Part shown: positions 1 through 11,146 of the stretch, in pieces | Layout of the letters: the number at the start of each line of letters is the position of its first letter | Numbering within the stretch: the stretch's first letter is position 1 | Source of the DNA: Aureobasidium sp. EXF-3400 | Taxonomy: Eukaryota > Ascomycota > Dothideomycetes > Dothideales > Saccotheciaceae | Assembly: GCA_024195585.1 (NCBI GenBank) | Contig: SWBL01000428.1 | Location: 1-36,376, forward strand | DNA length: 36,376 nucleotides | Direction of reading: 5' to 3' | Position numbers and translations under genes: made by a program | The notes under the pieces: generated by a model | Databases searched by the model: none | What the model was told of the DNA's origin: nothing | What the model saw: the letters and a program-made list of their open reading frames with translations, nothing else

Positions 1-1044
1 CCCCCCCCCAACCCCAATGTATCTGGCTCGTGACTGACCGTACTTGCTCCAGACTGCCCGCAAGAGACTCGACTCCCGCCGCCTCGCTTACGATACCTCG
101 ATGAACAAACTACAAAAAGCAAAGAAGGACGATTTTGCTCTGGAAGAGTCTGCACGAGCACAAAAAGCAAAGTACGATGAGTCGAGCGACGACGTACAGC
201 GCAGAATGCTGGACATCAAGGAAGCCGAAGTTGACAGCATAAACGACCTGTCGACTTTCCTGGATGCCGAGTTGGCATACTACGACAGAGCACGAGAGAT
301 TCTCATGCAGTGCAAGAGAGACTGGCCCGCGTACGTCCATGCGAAGAAGGACAATTGATTTCAATTTCACTGACAGTTCGCAGCCCCTCTGGTAACTCTG
401 GCGCCGGTCTGGCTGTCCCAGGGAGCCGTAGTAGAGTGCCTAGATCTCGCTCCAACACTGGTAATTCGGCATCCTTCCGTCAAATCGATGAAGACGAACC
501 AGTCCACGATTTCCGCCCTCCAATCCGCGCAAGAGCACCTTCTGGTACCAACTCTCCTCGCCGTGAGCTACCTGGCTTCGATCTCCCTATTCGACCTTCT
601 GCCCGGTTCGAGGGTCCGTCAAGTCTGAATTCGCGCGATCCCTCTCCCATGTCTATGCCTCGTCTATCTCGAGTACCTACGGATTCGTCTATATCCCTCA
701 GGCAGGGATTGAGACCCACCAAGCGAAACGACAGCGCGAACTCGGACGTATTCGGTGATCAGGATGACTATACTTTGGACAACGACCGCTACGCCGATGA
801 ACGTTCTGCTTCACCCGGCTCATACAGTGCAGATCCTAGTTTCTCGCGCTCTGCCAGCTGGTCTCAGCAAGACGGTGGAGCTAAGAAACTCGCCCCACCA
901 CCACCACCACCTTCGAGGTATGTTTGTTCAGACCTTTGTCTAAATTGTTTACTGACATTTGATGCCAGAGCCAAGAAGCCTCCGCCACCTCCTCCCATGA
1001 AGCGCAGCGCTTTGAGTTCGTCCGATGTGCCGCGACAGTATTAG
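1..1044 (+). CDS. BAR-domain protein, 3' part (5' end outside window)
   Basis: This is the C-terminal part of a membrane-curvature (BAR/endophilin-like) adaptor, expected to act at endocytic or other curved membranes. The window opens inside an intron whose acceptor is at 52. The exons are 53-330, 384-917 and 969-1044, with introns of 53 bp (GTACGT donor) and 51 bp (GTATGT donor). The first exon is charged and helical, with heptad-like spacing, and ends in a block with AELAYYDRAREIL followed by CKRDWP, as in the last helix of fungal BAR domains. The rest is a low-complexity Ser/Arg/Pro-rich tail with two polyproline runs close to the C-terminus (PPPPPP on both sides of the last intron), which are likely SH3 or profilin ligands. 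The protein ends in VPRQY and a TAG stop. No SH3 domain is visible. The BAR assignment rests on the last helix only, so the exact subfamily is uncertain. Confidence 0.8.
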
Positions 1045-2124
1045 TTTGTCGGTTTCAATTTGAGCGCAGACAGGAAAGGGGGGATCATCTTTTGCGAGCA
1101 TACTTGGGAGGGGAGGGGATTTTGTTTTGAGGCAGTTTTGTAGATGGGAGTTGGAGGGACATTTTTCATTTTCCTGCTTTGTCTGAGTGATTGCAAAATG
1201 AAAAGTTACATGGTTTTGCTCTCTCGTGTATCGAAATGCTTTTCATTGACAGGCCATGACCTACACTCACTTTGATGTTTCTCGAGCAGCATAGGGTCCC
1301 ATTCTGGTGAGAAGAGTTCTCGGACTGCACGACAATCAGTTGCCATGAATCCACTTTTCGGTATTTATGTACTATAATCGGCACCATCAACATCTCAGAA
1401 TACTGATTCTGTACACGTTCTATCAAAGTTGAACATGAGAGAAGTGGCGTGAAATATAAGGCAGGGTGGTACCTACACCAAGATAGAAAGCTTGGTGATC
1501 AAGCTTTCGCAAAAGGCTTTGTATGACGAATCCACACATGTGAACAAGTCCATCGCTTCTTCACAAGACATTCCATTCTGAGAATCTTGATTTAAAGAAG
1601 ACAGTACACCAGAATGCAAAGCGAATAGATGATAGCAGTGAAAAGTCATCACGTGAGTCGCCAAGATCCGCCAAGAAGAGCTAAAACGGAGCGACTTCAG
1701 GCTCCATCGGAGAGTCCTGAGCGAGGTTCGGTTGTCGAGCGACAGCATCGCCCGGAATTACCACACCCCGCTTCGTGCCATCGAGAACTTGTCTGCAACG
1801 CGTTATCCCAAGGTCGACGCGACGGTGTCTAATTCGCAGACGGCCAACCACGACGCCCGACGCTCACTTTCCCTTTTGCCTGTCTCGTTCGCGCGAGGCA
1901 AGAGCGCGACCGCTCGCACACGTCCACCCATCCATCCAACCACAGCCCGAGTCATCAACGCCGGGCCATTACCACCAAGCCTCATCAACCTTGACTCGAT
2001 TTAACGCCAACCACTCTCTCCATTCGCGTCTCGTCGACAAAGCGACTACGACCGTCGCCGATTTGGCCTCTGGCTCCAATTGACCATAGCCCAGCACGGC
2101 TTCGCGCAACAGCCTCCGCCCATC
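1045..2124. other. Intergenic region between BAR gene and SNF2-type gene
   Basis: About 1.1 kb without a convincing gene. Short open frames here have no recognisable domain and are broken by stops. The last 350 bp before the next start are C-rich and pyrimidine/CA-rich, like a fungal core promoter and 5' leader. I see no clear TATA box. Confidence 0.6.
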
Positions 2125-5100
2125 ATGACTTCAGTCCAGCAACAGCAGCCCGGCATGAACATGAATGCCCAGGCCAACCACCCACAATTGACCAAGGAGT
2201 ACCTGACACAAACCTATCAGGTTCGCTGTCCATACTCTCTACCCATGATTCGTGTTGCTAACACTACAACAAGCTCTATACTCAGGCCAAGGCTCAAGGT
2301 GTCCCTGACACAGACCCCGAACAGCTCAAGCGCGGTAAGATTCTTGCTTTTGCTCGTCAGCGGTCCGAAATGGCCAAGAGGCAGATGCAGATGCGTCAGC
2401 AGCAGCAAATGCAGGCCCAACAGCAGCGTCAACAGCAACAAGGACAGCAGCAGCAAAACGCTCAGCTCCCACAAGAACAGAATGGTGCTATCAATGGCAG
2501 CGCTGCTATCCAGCCTACCAACGGCGCAGCTCAACAACCTACACCTCAGCAGCCGTCATCGGGCGTGTCCAAGGAAGCACTCTTGTCTACTGACCAGCAG
2601 ACCACCTTGCGCCAACAGCTATCTGCCTTCAACTACCTGCAGAAGAACATGCCCATTCCTCAAAACATCCAAGACTCTCTCTTCCAGTCGCAGAAGGCTA
2701 CCGCCACCGACCCATCAAAACCTGCCTCGCCAGCAACCCAGTCGTCCACCAAGACCCATCGCTTTCAGTCCTTCAAGGACCCTCACGCCTTGATCCCCAG
2801 CACTATCTCATACCTCGACCATATACGTCGTGACCAGCGCCAGATCATCCCCAGTATCATGCCTTTGGGAATCGACGTCGACAGAGCACGTGAAGAGAGG
2901 GAAGCCATCTTGTACAATCGCATCACGGCGCGTAAGAGTGAACTGGACAAACTTCCTGCAAACATTGGCTCTTGGGACACAACCTCGTCAACTGTCCCTG
3001 TTGACAATGGCAAGCTGAAGCTCAAGGCTCTCATCGAGCACAAGATGCTGAACTTGCTCCCCAAGCAGCGCCAAATGAGAGCGAACGTCAGTCGCGAGAT
3101 GATGCAGTCGGATAACCTCGCCATGACTGCCAACCGCGCTCTATACCGTCGCATCAAGAAGCAATCTTTGCGCGAAGCTCGCATCACCGAGAAGCTCGAG
3201 AAGCAACAGCAAGATGCCCACGAGTCAAAGGAGAAGAAGAAGCACAACGACTTCCTCCGCTCTGTGCTGTCTCACGGTAACGAACTCAAAGCCTCGGCTG
3301 CGAACCAGCGAACAAGGATCCAAAAGTTGGGCCGCCTCATGCAAACCACTCACTCCAACATCGAGAAAGAAGAGCAAAAGCGCATCGAAAGAACCGCCAA
3401 GCAACGTCTGCAAGCTCTCAAGGCCAACGACGAAGAGACTTACCTCAAGCTGCTGGGTCAGGCAAAAGACAGCCGTATTTCTCACCTGCTCAAGCAGACC
3501 GATGGTTTCCTGGACCAACTCGCCGCTTCCGTCAAAGAACAGCAACGTGGTGCTGCTCGCAGATACGGACATGTCGAAGAGGAAGAAGAGGAGGAAGACG
3601 AAGCCGATGGAGAAGATGACGATGTTGAGGGCAAGTCAAGGAAGGTCGACTACTACGAGGTTGCCCATAAGATCAAGGAAGAAGTTACCAAGCAAGCCGA
3701 TATTCTGGTTGGTGGCACGCTGAAGGAGTACCAGATCAAGGGTCTCCAGTGGATGATCTCACTCTACAACAACAACCTTAACGGTATCCTCGCTGATGAG
3801 ATGGGTCTCGGAAAGACCATTCAAACAATCAGTTTGATCACCTACCTCATCGAGAAGAAGCGCCAGCCCGGACCTTACCTGGTTATCGTACCTCTGAGTA
3901 CTTTGACTAACTGGAACAACGAATTTGACAAGTGGGCTCCCTCTGTTTCAAAGATCGTATACAAGGGACCACCTGCGCAAAGAAAGACTCACCAGAACCA
4001 AATCAGATACGGCAACTTCCAAGTCTTGCTTACGACGTACGAATTCATCATCAAGGACAGACCCGTACTCAGCAAGATCAAGTGGTTGCACATGATTGTC
4101 GACGAGGGTCATCGTATGAAGAATGCCAACTCAAAGCTGAGCAGTACCATTACTCAGTACTACACAACGCGTTACCGTCTGATCCTGACTGGCACTCCTC
4201 TTCAAAACAACCTTCCTGAACTGTGGGCTCTTCTCAACTTCGTTCTTCCTACCATCTTCAAATCGGTCAAATCGTTTGATGAATGGTTCAACACTCCTTT
4301 CGCCAACACAGGTGGACAGGACAAGATGGAACTGTCAGAAGAAGAGCAGCTGCTTGTTATCCGTCGTCTTCACAAGGTTCTTCGACCTTTCCTTCTTCGT
4401 CGTCTCAAGAAGGATGTCGAGAAAGACTTGCCTGACAAGCAGGAGCGTGTCATCAAGTGCAACTTCTCAGCACTTCAAGCAAAGTTGTACAAACAGCTTG
4501 TCAGTCACAACAGGCTTATGGTCAGCGATGGCAAGGGTGGAAAGACTGGTCTGCGCGGTCTCAGCAACATGCTTATGCAGTTGAGAAAGCTTTGCAACCA
4601 CCCCTTCGTCTTCGAAGAAGTTGAGGATCAGATCAATCCTGGCAGAGGAACAAACGACACACTGTGGCGTACAGCTGGAAAGTTTGAGCTTCTCGACAGA
4701 ATCTTGCCCAAGTTTGAGAAGTCTGGTCATCGTGTCTTGATGTTCTTCCAGATGACACAAATCATGAACATTATGGAAGATTTTTTGCGTCTACGCGGTC
4801 TTCAGTACTTGCGTCTGGACGGATCAACTAAGGCTGATGACCGTAGTGAGCTCCTCAGAATCTTCAACGCGCCTAATTCGCCTTACTTCTGTTTCTTGCT
4901 ATCGACCCGCGCTGGTGGTCTCGGTTTGAACTTGCAGACTGCCGATACTGTCATCATCTACGATTCTGATTGGAACCCTCACCAGGATCTTCAGGCTCAG
5001 GATCGTGCTCACCGTATTGGTCAGAAGAACGAGGTCCGCATTCTACGTCTCATCAGTTCCAACTCTGTGGAAGAGAAGATTCTCGAACGTGCCAATTACA

Positions 5101-6352
5101 AGCTTGATATGGATGGCAAAGTCATTCAAGCTGGTAAATTCGATAACAGATCGACCAACGAAGAGCGTGATGAGATGCTTCGTGTTATGTTGGAGTCTGC
5201 CGAAGCAGCCGAGGCATTCGAACAAGAGGAGATGGACGACGACGATCTGAACATGATCATGATGCGTTCAGAGGATGAATTAAAACTCTTCCAACAGATG
5301 GATCGTGAACGTTACAAGGATCAGAAGTATGGTCCTGGAAAGAAGTTCCCTCGTCTCATGTGTGAGGCTGAGCTTCCTGACATCTACGTGAACGAAGACA
5401 ACCCGATTGAAGAGATCGTCGAAGTCGCTATGGGTCGTGGTAACCGTGAGCGTGCCAAAGTCAAGTACGACGACGGCCTCACTGAGGAACAATGGCTTGA
5501 AGCTGTCGACAATAGTGATGACGACATCGAGTCCGCCGTTGCTCGTAAGCAGGCACGAATTAGCAGACGTGCTGGTAACAAGGAGAAGAGGCTCCGTGGT
5601 GAAGAAGGTTTGGACGATACGCCTCCGCCAGACTCTCGCGCCAGTTCAGAATCACCTCAACCCAAGAAACGCGGTCGCAAGCCCAAGGCAGAGACACAGA
5701 AGCGCAAGGCTGAGGAAGAGGTCGAGGCACCTCAACCGAGAAAGCGCGGCCGTCAAGCCAAGGTGCCCGATCTGCTGCCACCGACTGAACGTGAGCATCT
5801 GCAAGCTGTTCTTGATTCGGTGCACGATACACTCATGGACCTGGAAGAGGTGTCCTCAGATCCCGACCTAGCGAACAGAGGGATTATTGACCCCTTCATC
5901 GAGCTTCCTCCTCAGAAGCACTACCCTGATTACTACCAACTCATCCGCAATCCTATCTGCATGGAGCAGATTCAGAAGAAGATCAACAAGAAGCAGTATC
6001 AGAACCTGCGCCAGTTCAGACAGGATATCAAGCAATTGTGCGACAACTGCAGAACTTACAACGAGGACGGCAGTATTCTGTATCAAGACGCAAACCTGAT
6101 TGAGGTATGTACTATCACTCACCAACTCATGAGAAAACAGCGACTAACGCGATTCTACAGGAAACCGCTGTCAAGAAGCTTGCCGAGGAGACGGCCAAGT
6201 ACCCCGAGTTTGCTGATTGGGAAACTGAGACTGGCAACACACGACCAGTCTCGAATGCAGGCACACCCCAGCCACGCGTCAAGCTAAGCCTTGGTGGCCG
6301 CAAGAGCCGTGGTGGCACCGAGTCCATGGCACAGAGCGACGACGACGAATAG
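2125..6352 (+). CDS. STH1: SNF2-family chromatin-remodelling ATPase (RSC Sth1/Snf21 type)
   Basis: This is the catalytic ATPase of an RSC or SWI/SNF nucleosome-remodelling complex and acts in the nucleus. The exons are 2125-2220, 2274-6104 and 6161-6352, giving 1371 aa. Intron 1 has a GTTCGC donor and a GCTAAC branch-like motif; intron 2 has GTATGT. Domains in order: Gln-rich N-terminus (about residues 65-130); HSA-type charged helix (about 330-455); an acidic stretch; SNF2 ATPase with Walker A DEMGLGKT near 540 and DEGH near 642; helicase C with AQDRAHRIGQ near 940; a SnAC-like region; two AT-hook-like blocks (KRGRKPK near 1163, KRGRQAK near 1188); and a bromodomain (about 1200-1330) with the acetyl-lysine Asn in CRTYNEDGS. 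The length is close to yeast Sth1 and shorter than Snf2, which favours the RSC paralogue. I cannot separate STH1 from SNF2 firmly without a tree. Confidence 0.93.
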
Positions 6353-7224
6353 ATGTTTCTGTCTAAACATTTTCCCTAAAGGAATTGGCGGTGTTCTTTT
6401 TTGTTCTTTTTTTTTCTTTTCTTTTTCGATTCTGTTACAGTATTTCATGGAGGAAGGAACGGGAGTACGGCAAGTTTTAAGAAGAGTACGGAGCTACGAT
6501 TACAACAGACAAGGCAAATGACGTGTGGCTGTTTAAGGAGAGGATTGTCCACGGGGTTTAGGAGGGTATGCATTTTGAGGGTTGATTGCCTCGATATCAC
6601 TGAAAATCCAATTCTTTCCTCCTCTACTTGCATTCATGGGGTCACGGGGTTCTTGGTTCTTGTTCAGGCAGATTGTGTGTCGAGAACGCATTCCTTTCTG
6701 TTAAATCTTTCTTTTGTTTCGTTGGTTGTGAGTTGTTTCTGATTTCCTTTTACATATACTTGATGTTCACTTGATCACTGGGAGTGCACCACATGATTCG
6801 ACTAGTTATAGGCAGCAAGATCCGGCAGATCTGGTTGACTTCTACCTCCATGTAAGAAGAAAGTGTTGCAGATCGTAATATCGCCGGTCACAGATAAATG
6901 CACGACTATCTGACAAACCGATGGTTGGGTGCTAGGTAAAGACCACGCTTTTTGACTCTTTAGTAATTGCAGATTTTGAAATTCTCTTACGTGGTGGAAT
7001 GAATTTCTGCTTTGTAAATTTCAAGTCGATCTAGCAGTAAAGTTTTTGTAGTTTAGAGAAAAGCGTATAGCGTTTGATTTTTCTTGGTCCCATGATGGAG
7101 GCCGAGTTTTTATGGTTGCGTTTGGCATGAAGATAACCGTTGGTATGTTGGATCCCTTCGACAGACCAGTCAGGACATCGATCGTCTGATCAGAGTACCA
7201 AGCAAGCCAGTCTTTGTTAAAAAT
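6353..7224. other. Gene-free region downstream of the SNF2-type gene
   Basis: About 870 bp of 3' UTR and intergenic DNA. It starts with a T-rich tract (about 6388-6430) and becomes AT-richer to the right. No open frame shows a domain or plausible splicing. Confidence 0.55.
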
Positions 7225-7461
7225 TCACTCGTGATTCAAAAGAGATATCGCATCCCCTGCAATCATAAAAATTTTGTCTTCTGACTTGCCAGTAACACGA
7301 GAAATGTGAGCGTATATTTCGGCTGCCTTTTCTGAGAGCAACTCTTGCGCTTTCTCCGTGCTGGAGATGTTTTTCTCTACTGTTTCTTTCTCTGTTTTTT
7401 CCTTTGACTCAAATTGTACCTTCCATGGGGATTTCCACTTCGGTCTTGAAGGATTCGTCAT
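7225..7461 (-). CDS. Small hypothetical protein (78 aa), doubtful
   Basis: An ATG at 7461 opens a 78-aa frame ending at 7225. The product is Lys/Glu-rich and probably helical (a block of KEKTEKETVEK, then SEKAAEIYAHISRVTGKSEDK), with no signal peptide and no family I recognise. A long A run lies just upstream of the start. The same frame continues upstream through the poly-A tract into the last degenerate unit of the tandem-repeat tract (RRDLSE), so this could also be the broken 3' end of a repeat-containing gene. Evidence for expression is lacking. Confidence 0.3.
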   Translation of the reverse strand: MTNPSRPKWKSPWKVQFESKEKTEKETVEKNISSTEKAQELLSEKAAEIYAHISRVTGKSEDKIFMIAGDAISLLNHE

Positions 7462-7489
7462 TTTGAGAAGAAACAAAAAAAAAAAAAAA

Positions 7490-7800
7490 CACTCAGAGAG
7501 ATCCCTCCTCGTCGGCGCTATTATAAGGAGGTTGTTGTAGTTGGTGTCCAATCTTCAGACAGATCCCTCTTCGTCGGCGCTATCACAAGAGAGGTCTTGA
7601 AGGTCGTTGTGGTTGGGTCCAATGTTCAGACAGATCCCTCCTCGTCGGCGTTATTGCAAGAGAGGTCTTGTAGGTTGTTATGGTTGGTGTCCAGTCTTCA
7701 GAGAAACCCCTCCTAGTCAGCGGCATTGCAAGAGGGGCCTTGGAGATTGTTGTGGTCGGTGTCCAATGTTCAGATAAACCCCTCCTTGCAGGCAGTATCT
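7490..7800 (-). repeat. Degenerate 72-bp tandem repeat, coding-like on minus strand
   Basis: About five diverged copies of a unit near 72 bp begin at about 7501, 7563, 7633, 7706 and 7778 (plus-strand block ATCCCTCCTCGTC or variants). Read on the minus strand, each copy gives a 24-aa unit of the type TRRxLSExWTPT. A one-base loss in the copy near 7613 (GGTGTCC reads GGGTCC) and a larger deletion near 7525 break the common frame. This looks like a repeat once coding and now decaying, or a minisatellite. Confidence 0.7.
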
Positions 7801-8212
7801 GTTGTGAGTTGTCAGGCTCGCGGTCTAGCACTGAGTGTGCGATGTGATGCTGTTGACCGATGGAAGAATCAGGAAGGTCTCGTAGCGCATCGGCAGACTG
7901 ACGGTTCAGCGCTGAGTGCGCAATGTGATGTTGTTGACCAGCGAGAGACCCAGGCAGCTTTCGTAACGTTGCGGTGGACTGGCGATTCAGCACTGAATGC
8001 GCGATGTGATGTTGTTGATTGACGGGAGAATCAGGCAAATCTCGTAGCGTGACGGCAGGCTCGCGATTCAGCACTGAATGCGCGATGTAATGATGTTGGT
8101 CGACAGGAGACTCAGGTGGCTCTCGTATCGTGGCGGCAGATATCCAACACCAATAAAATGACAGAGTTTCTGATGATAAAGTGAAAGAAGAAGAACGATA
8201 ACAGAGAAACTA
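7583..8212 (-). pseudogene. Possible repeat-protein gene remnant spanning both tandem repeats
   Basis: A single minus-strand frame is open for about 630 bp across the 81-bp and most of the 72-bp repeats. Both periods are multiples of three, which argues that the repeats expanded under coding constraint. There is no ATG at the front. At the back the frame ends in a copy that has lost one base relative to its sister copies. I do not recognise the repeat. It could be a decayed gene, a gene with an unseen first exon, or a non-coding minisatellite that happens to be open. Confidence 0.35.
7825..8140 (-). repeat. 81-bp tandem repeat (27 codons), about four copies, coding-like on minus strand
   Basis: A conserved block (CTGARTGYGCRATGTRATG on the plus strand) recurs at 7831, 7912, 7993 and 8074, a spacing of exactly 81 bp. 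On the minus strand one frame stays open through all copies, from about 8210 down to 7583, and each copy encodes a 27-aa unit around QQHHIAHSVLNRQ and LRDLPDS. The frame has no Met in its first 140 codons, so a start would need an upstream exon that I could not identify. It joins directly to the 72-bp repeat on its 3' side. Confidence 0.8.
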
Positions 8213-8650
8213 GTAGTGTGAATTGTGGATGAGAAGGGAAGCGAGTGAGTGAGCTTTACCAACAAGTTGAACTATCATTCGGTGACAAGGTCGTGATTTT
8301 GACACAGAGAGACATATAGGTCGTTGACATTCTTCGAGTCCAAACGACAAAAAAACAAGCACGTAGCAGTTGTAAAGAAATAGTGTTCGTACGATAGATA
8401 GGTAATATGTACAAAAAAATCATCCCTGAGGCTCCTGCCATCAAAGGGATAACCTATCGTAATCGAACAGAAAGACATAAGAAATAGAAAAAGCCATTAA
8501 GAAGCCTTAACACCAGAAGGCTGTCGTATCGTAACAAGCTGCGCCGTACCCATTGACCATCTGTACCCTTGCTCGCTCTATTTGTCGTCGTAAAAAGAAG
8601 TAGGTGGTGAAAGATTTATGTACAAGATCCTTTTTTTTTTTTTTGGTTGT
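8213..8650. other. Intergenic, AT-rich, with a T run near 8631-8644
   Basis: No supported gene. Short minus-strand frames rich in hydrophobic and aromatic residues are present but lack domains. The T run near 8631-8644 lies just beyond the stop of the small secreted protein gene, in its 3' UTR (an A run on the transcript). Confidence 0.5.
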
Positions 8651-9103
8651 TTAGAGGACAAGGGTTATCGTCGGGTCAATGTCTAAGCCACCTTTTTAGT
8701 TCTCTGTTTTAGTATTAATATTCGCAAAGTCGATAGGTAGGAGAAGACAAAACTTACTGAGGTTGATCAAGGAGTTTCCATCGACAGAGTTGCCATTGCC
8801 GTCGTTGTTGCCAGCAGAGTTTCCGTTGCCGGCAGAGTTGCCGTTACCAGCAGAGTTGCCATCGCCGTTGCCTGTAGAGGAAAGAGTCAGTATATTGCAA
8901 TTGATGGAGTATCATGGAGAGAACGAACCGTCTCCATTGCCCTCGGCAGAGTTGCCGCCAAGAGCAGAGTCGGAAGACCCAGGGGACAGGAGGTTGTCGA
9001 GGGATTGGAGGAGGTCGGCAGAGGTAGGGACAGGGGCGGGGGCAGCGGCGACAGAGGCGGCCAGGGCCAAGAGAGCAGTAGCGAAGATGGTCTTGGAGAG
9101 CAT
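8651..9103 (-). CDS. Small secreted Gly/Asn-rich repeat protein
   Basis: A predicted 106-aa secreted protein of unknown function. The exons on the minus strand are 9103-8929, 8871-8758 and 8682-8651, with introns of 57 bp (GTTCGT) and 75 bp (GTAAGT). The ATG at 9103 is followed by a signal peptide (MLSKTIFATALLALAASVAA, cleavage probably before APAP), then a Ser/Leu-rich stretch and a repetitive segment of GNSAGN-type units (about residues 50-95). The third exon is tentative: the strong GTAAGT donor implies splicing, but another acceptor (AACAG near 8705) would give an end two residues later. A TATA-like element (CTTTATATG on the plus strand) lies near 9220. Size and composition resemble small secreted cell-wall-associated or effector-like fungal proteins; no function can be assigned. 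Confidence 0.7.
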
Positions 9104-9217
9104 TTTTGCGGTGTTTGTTTGAGGTGGTTGAGCGAAGGAAGTTCGAAGATAGCGATTGCAAGATTGATGTACGGTGTTGGATGAGAAAAACAGAGAGCAG
9201 AGAGTGGAATCACCTAC

Positions 9218-9227
9218 TCTTTATATG
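9218..9227 (-). promoter_or_regulatory. TATA-like element of the small secreted protein gene
   Basis: Read on the minus strand this is CATATAAAG, about 115 bp upstream of the ATG at 9103. That fits an inducible fungal promoter. The call is by motif and position only. Confidence 0.4.
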
Positions 9228-11146
9228 TTATTTACTCCTTCGCTGGGTCTTGCTCATCAATGCTAGAATGACAGTGGATCGACAATCAGTGATGTGCGAA
9301 TCCACATACGCAATGTGGTGATGACCAGCATTGACGGCTGCTGCTGCTTGTAGCTTCGCCGTGGTTGAGTAGTGTATTTGGCATGAGATCCTTGTCCAGG
9401 GTGTAGAGCCGCGGTGCACATCATTCCCAAGCATGGGATGATGTTGCAAGCGGCGTGGTTGATCTGGGGAAGAGCAGTAGATCAAGCACCGAAAGGGGAT
9501 ATCAGAGACCCACGTTGCATTGCCTTATTGAGGATGGAGCGGACATAGGAGATCATCTACTTGATTCGTGACATCCGGATTGAAGCTGCCTGCATGAACA
9601 GGATTGTGGTTCACTATGTCCGATGGTTGATGATCGTCATTCATGAGCTACAATGGTCCTGGTATGGTCGGCGATGTGCTGAGGTTGAATGGAGTCTGCG
9701 CATCGCGGTAGACGTCATCTGCTCCAATTCGTATTCACTTCGACTGCGAAACAATCATCTGATGCACCACCACAAAGCCTTTGAGACTGCATGCAAACCA
9801 GGCCAAGTCCTAGGAGACTGAGTCCGCCATGAGGGAAACAAGCGTGTCCAAGCATTAGTGCACTGTGCATAGGTATTGATCAGCAACGACTCTTCGGAGA
9901 AAAGCAGCATGCATGGGTAGTGCATCCAGCATCCGAAGTGGGTCAATCGAGGAATAACCGAACGCTCCCCAGAAGATCTTCATAACAACACCGTCGCTCT
10001 GTGCTCGTTGCTCGTTTGCATCAGAAACAAAAACGTGGTCGCATCGGAGAATTTCTCAACCGATGGAAATCAAGTCTTTAGTTCACGAAACCGTCGCTTT
10101 CGCTCTGACTGATCCATACCCTCTTTTGGCTAGTTATGGCATGTGTTGCAAGTAATGAACAGATGGTCGTCAGAGAAAGGAAACTGCGGAGATCTTTTCA
10201 GCCGCAAACGAAAAATGTCGTTGACGATGGTGGCGCTTTTATGCTTCTCCGAGCCTCAATACCTATGCGCGTTCCTAGGACAAACACCGCATTTAGGCAG
10301 GTAAATGCAGAGCCTTGCTGTAGCCTGTAGGTACCATATGCATGCACTTACGATATACACATCCTACCTGAATACGAAGAACTTGGCACATAGCCAAACC
10401 ACCTCCCCGTGTGCTAAAGTATGTAACGCATATAGCTGTAAAAATGCACAATACTAATGAGAAATAGAATCGCGTCCACTGGAAAGCGATAAATTATAGA
10501 CTCTCTGTGGACATGCCTATGGTTCCCAAAAAGACTGTGCCTCTTTATAGCGTATAATGTGCTCTCTGCGTAGTCGGAGTACGATGGATTCAACTAGGAG
10601 TTACAGACTTTGGCGCGAGGCAGCAAGAATACCTAGAAAAGATTCACAAGATCAGCGAAAAATAATGCGCCAACAACCAATAAAGAGAAGCGATCTTCTC
10701 TGATTTCAGCTCTCAAGCGCGCGACGGACGGGCTGGTTTAGTGGCAGTGCACGAGTAAGTGACTCGCTTTCATCGGGGTCCGGCAACAAAACGACGATCT
10801 TGGTGCAAATCAAATCGTGGGATCGAGAGAGCAACAAGTGGTCAATGGTCATGAATTCAAATGCTGGCTGCTGCTTCGTCGCTTGCCATCAATCCGACGT
10901 TTTGAACACCTCGGCTTGGACAGGAGAACGTGACTGGCTTGAACTATTTTGATTTGCTGTGGTATAGACATTGCGAATGAACGGAAAAAACATCTCTTGC
11001 TATGTCACACTGGAGGTGAGTCGCAAGAAGTGGGTATATCGAGTAAACAAGAACAAGAGAAACAGAAAGATATTATCGCCAGCCCTGGTGTCAGTACCAT
11101 GGTCAACGAGATACGCGAAACCACCCTGCTTCCGACCATAGCACAT
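9228..11146. other. Gene-poor region with one copy of a dispersed repeat
   Basis: Nearly 2 kb without a supported gene. Open frames are short and domain-free. It holds the left copy of a diverged repeat (10411-10605). Close to 11147 it should contain the 3' UTR of the MINDY gene. Confidence 0.55.
10411..10605 (+). repeat. Dispersed repeat, left copy
   Basis: The sequence starting GTGCTAAAGTATGTAACGC matches in order and orientation a second copy at 14285-14470. The first 43 positions agree at 36. A second conserved block lies near its right end (CTTTATAGCGTATA against CTTTCATAGTGTATA), followed by GCTCT and a shared CAACTAG or CGACTAG end. Homology seems clear in the two blocks and weak in between. 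No coding potential or terminal inverted repeats are evident. Confidence 0.65.

Noticed and set aside
9300..9345. Weak similarity to the 81-bp repeat (CGCAATGTGGTGATGACCAG)
   Set aside because: The match is short and isolated, with no second conserved block at the expected spacing.
10721..10765. Possible tRNA-like A box (TGGTTTAGTGGCAG)
   Set aside because: No matching B box (GGTTCRA) and no cloverleaf can be drawn; the downstream GGGGTCCGGC does not fit a T arm.
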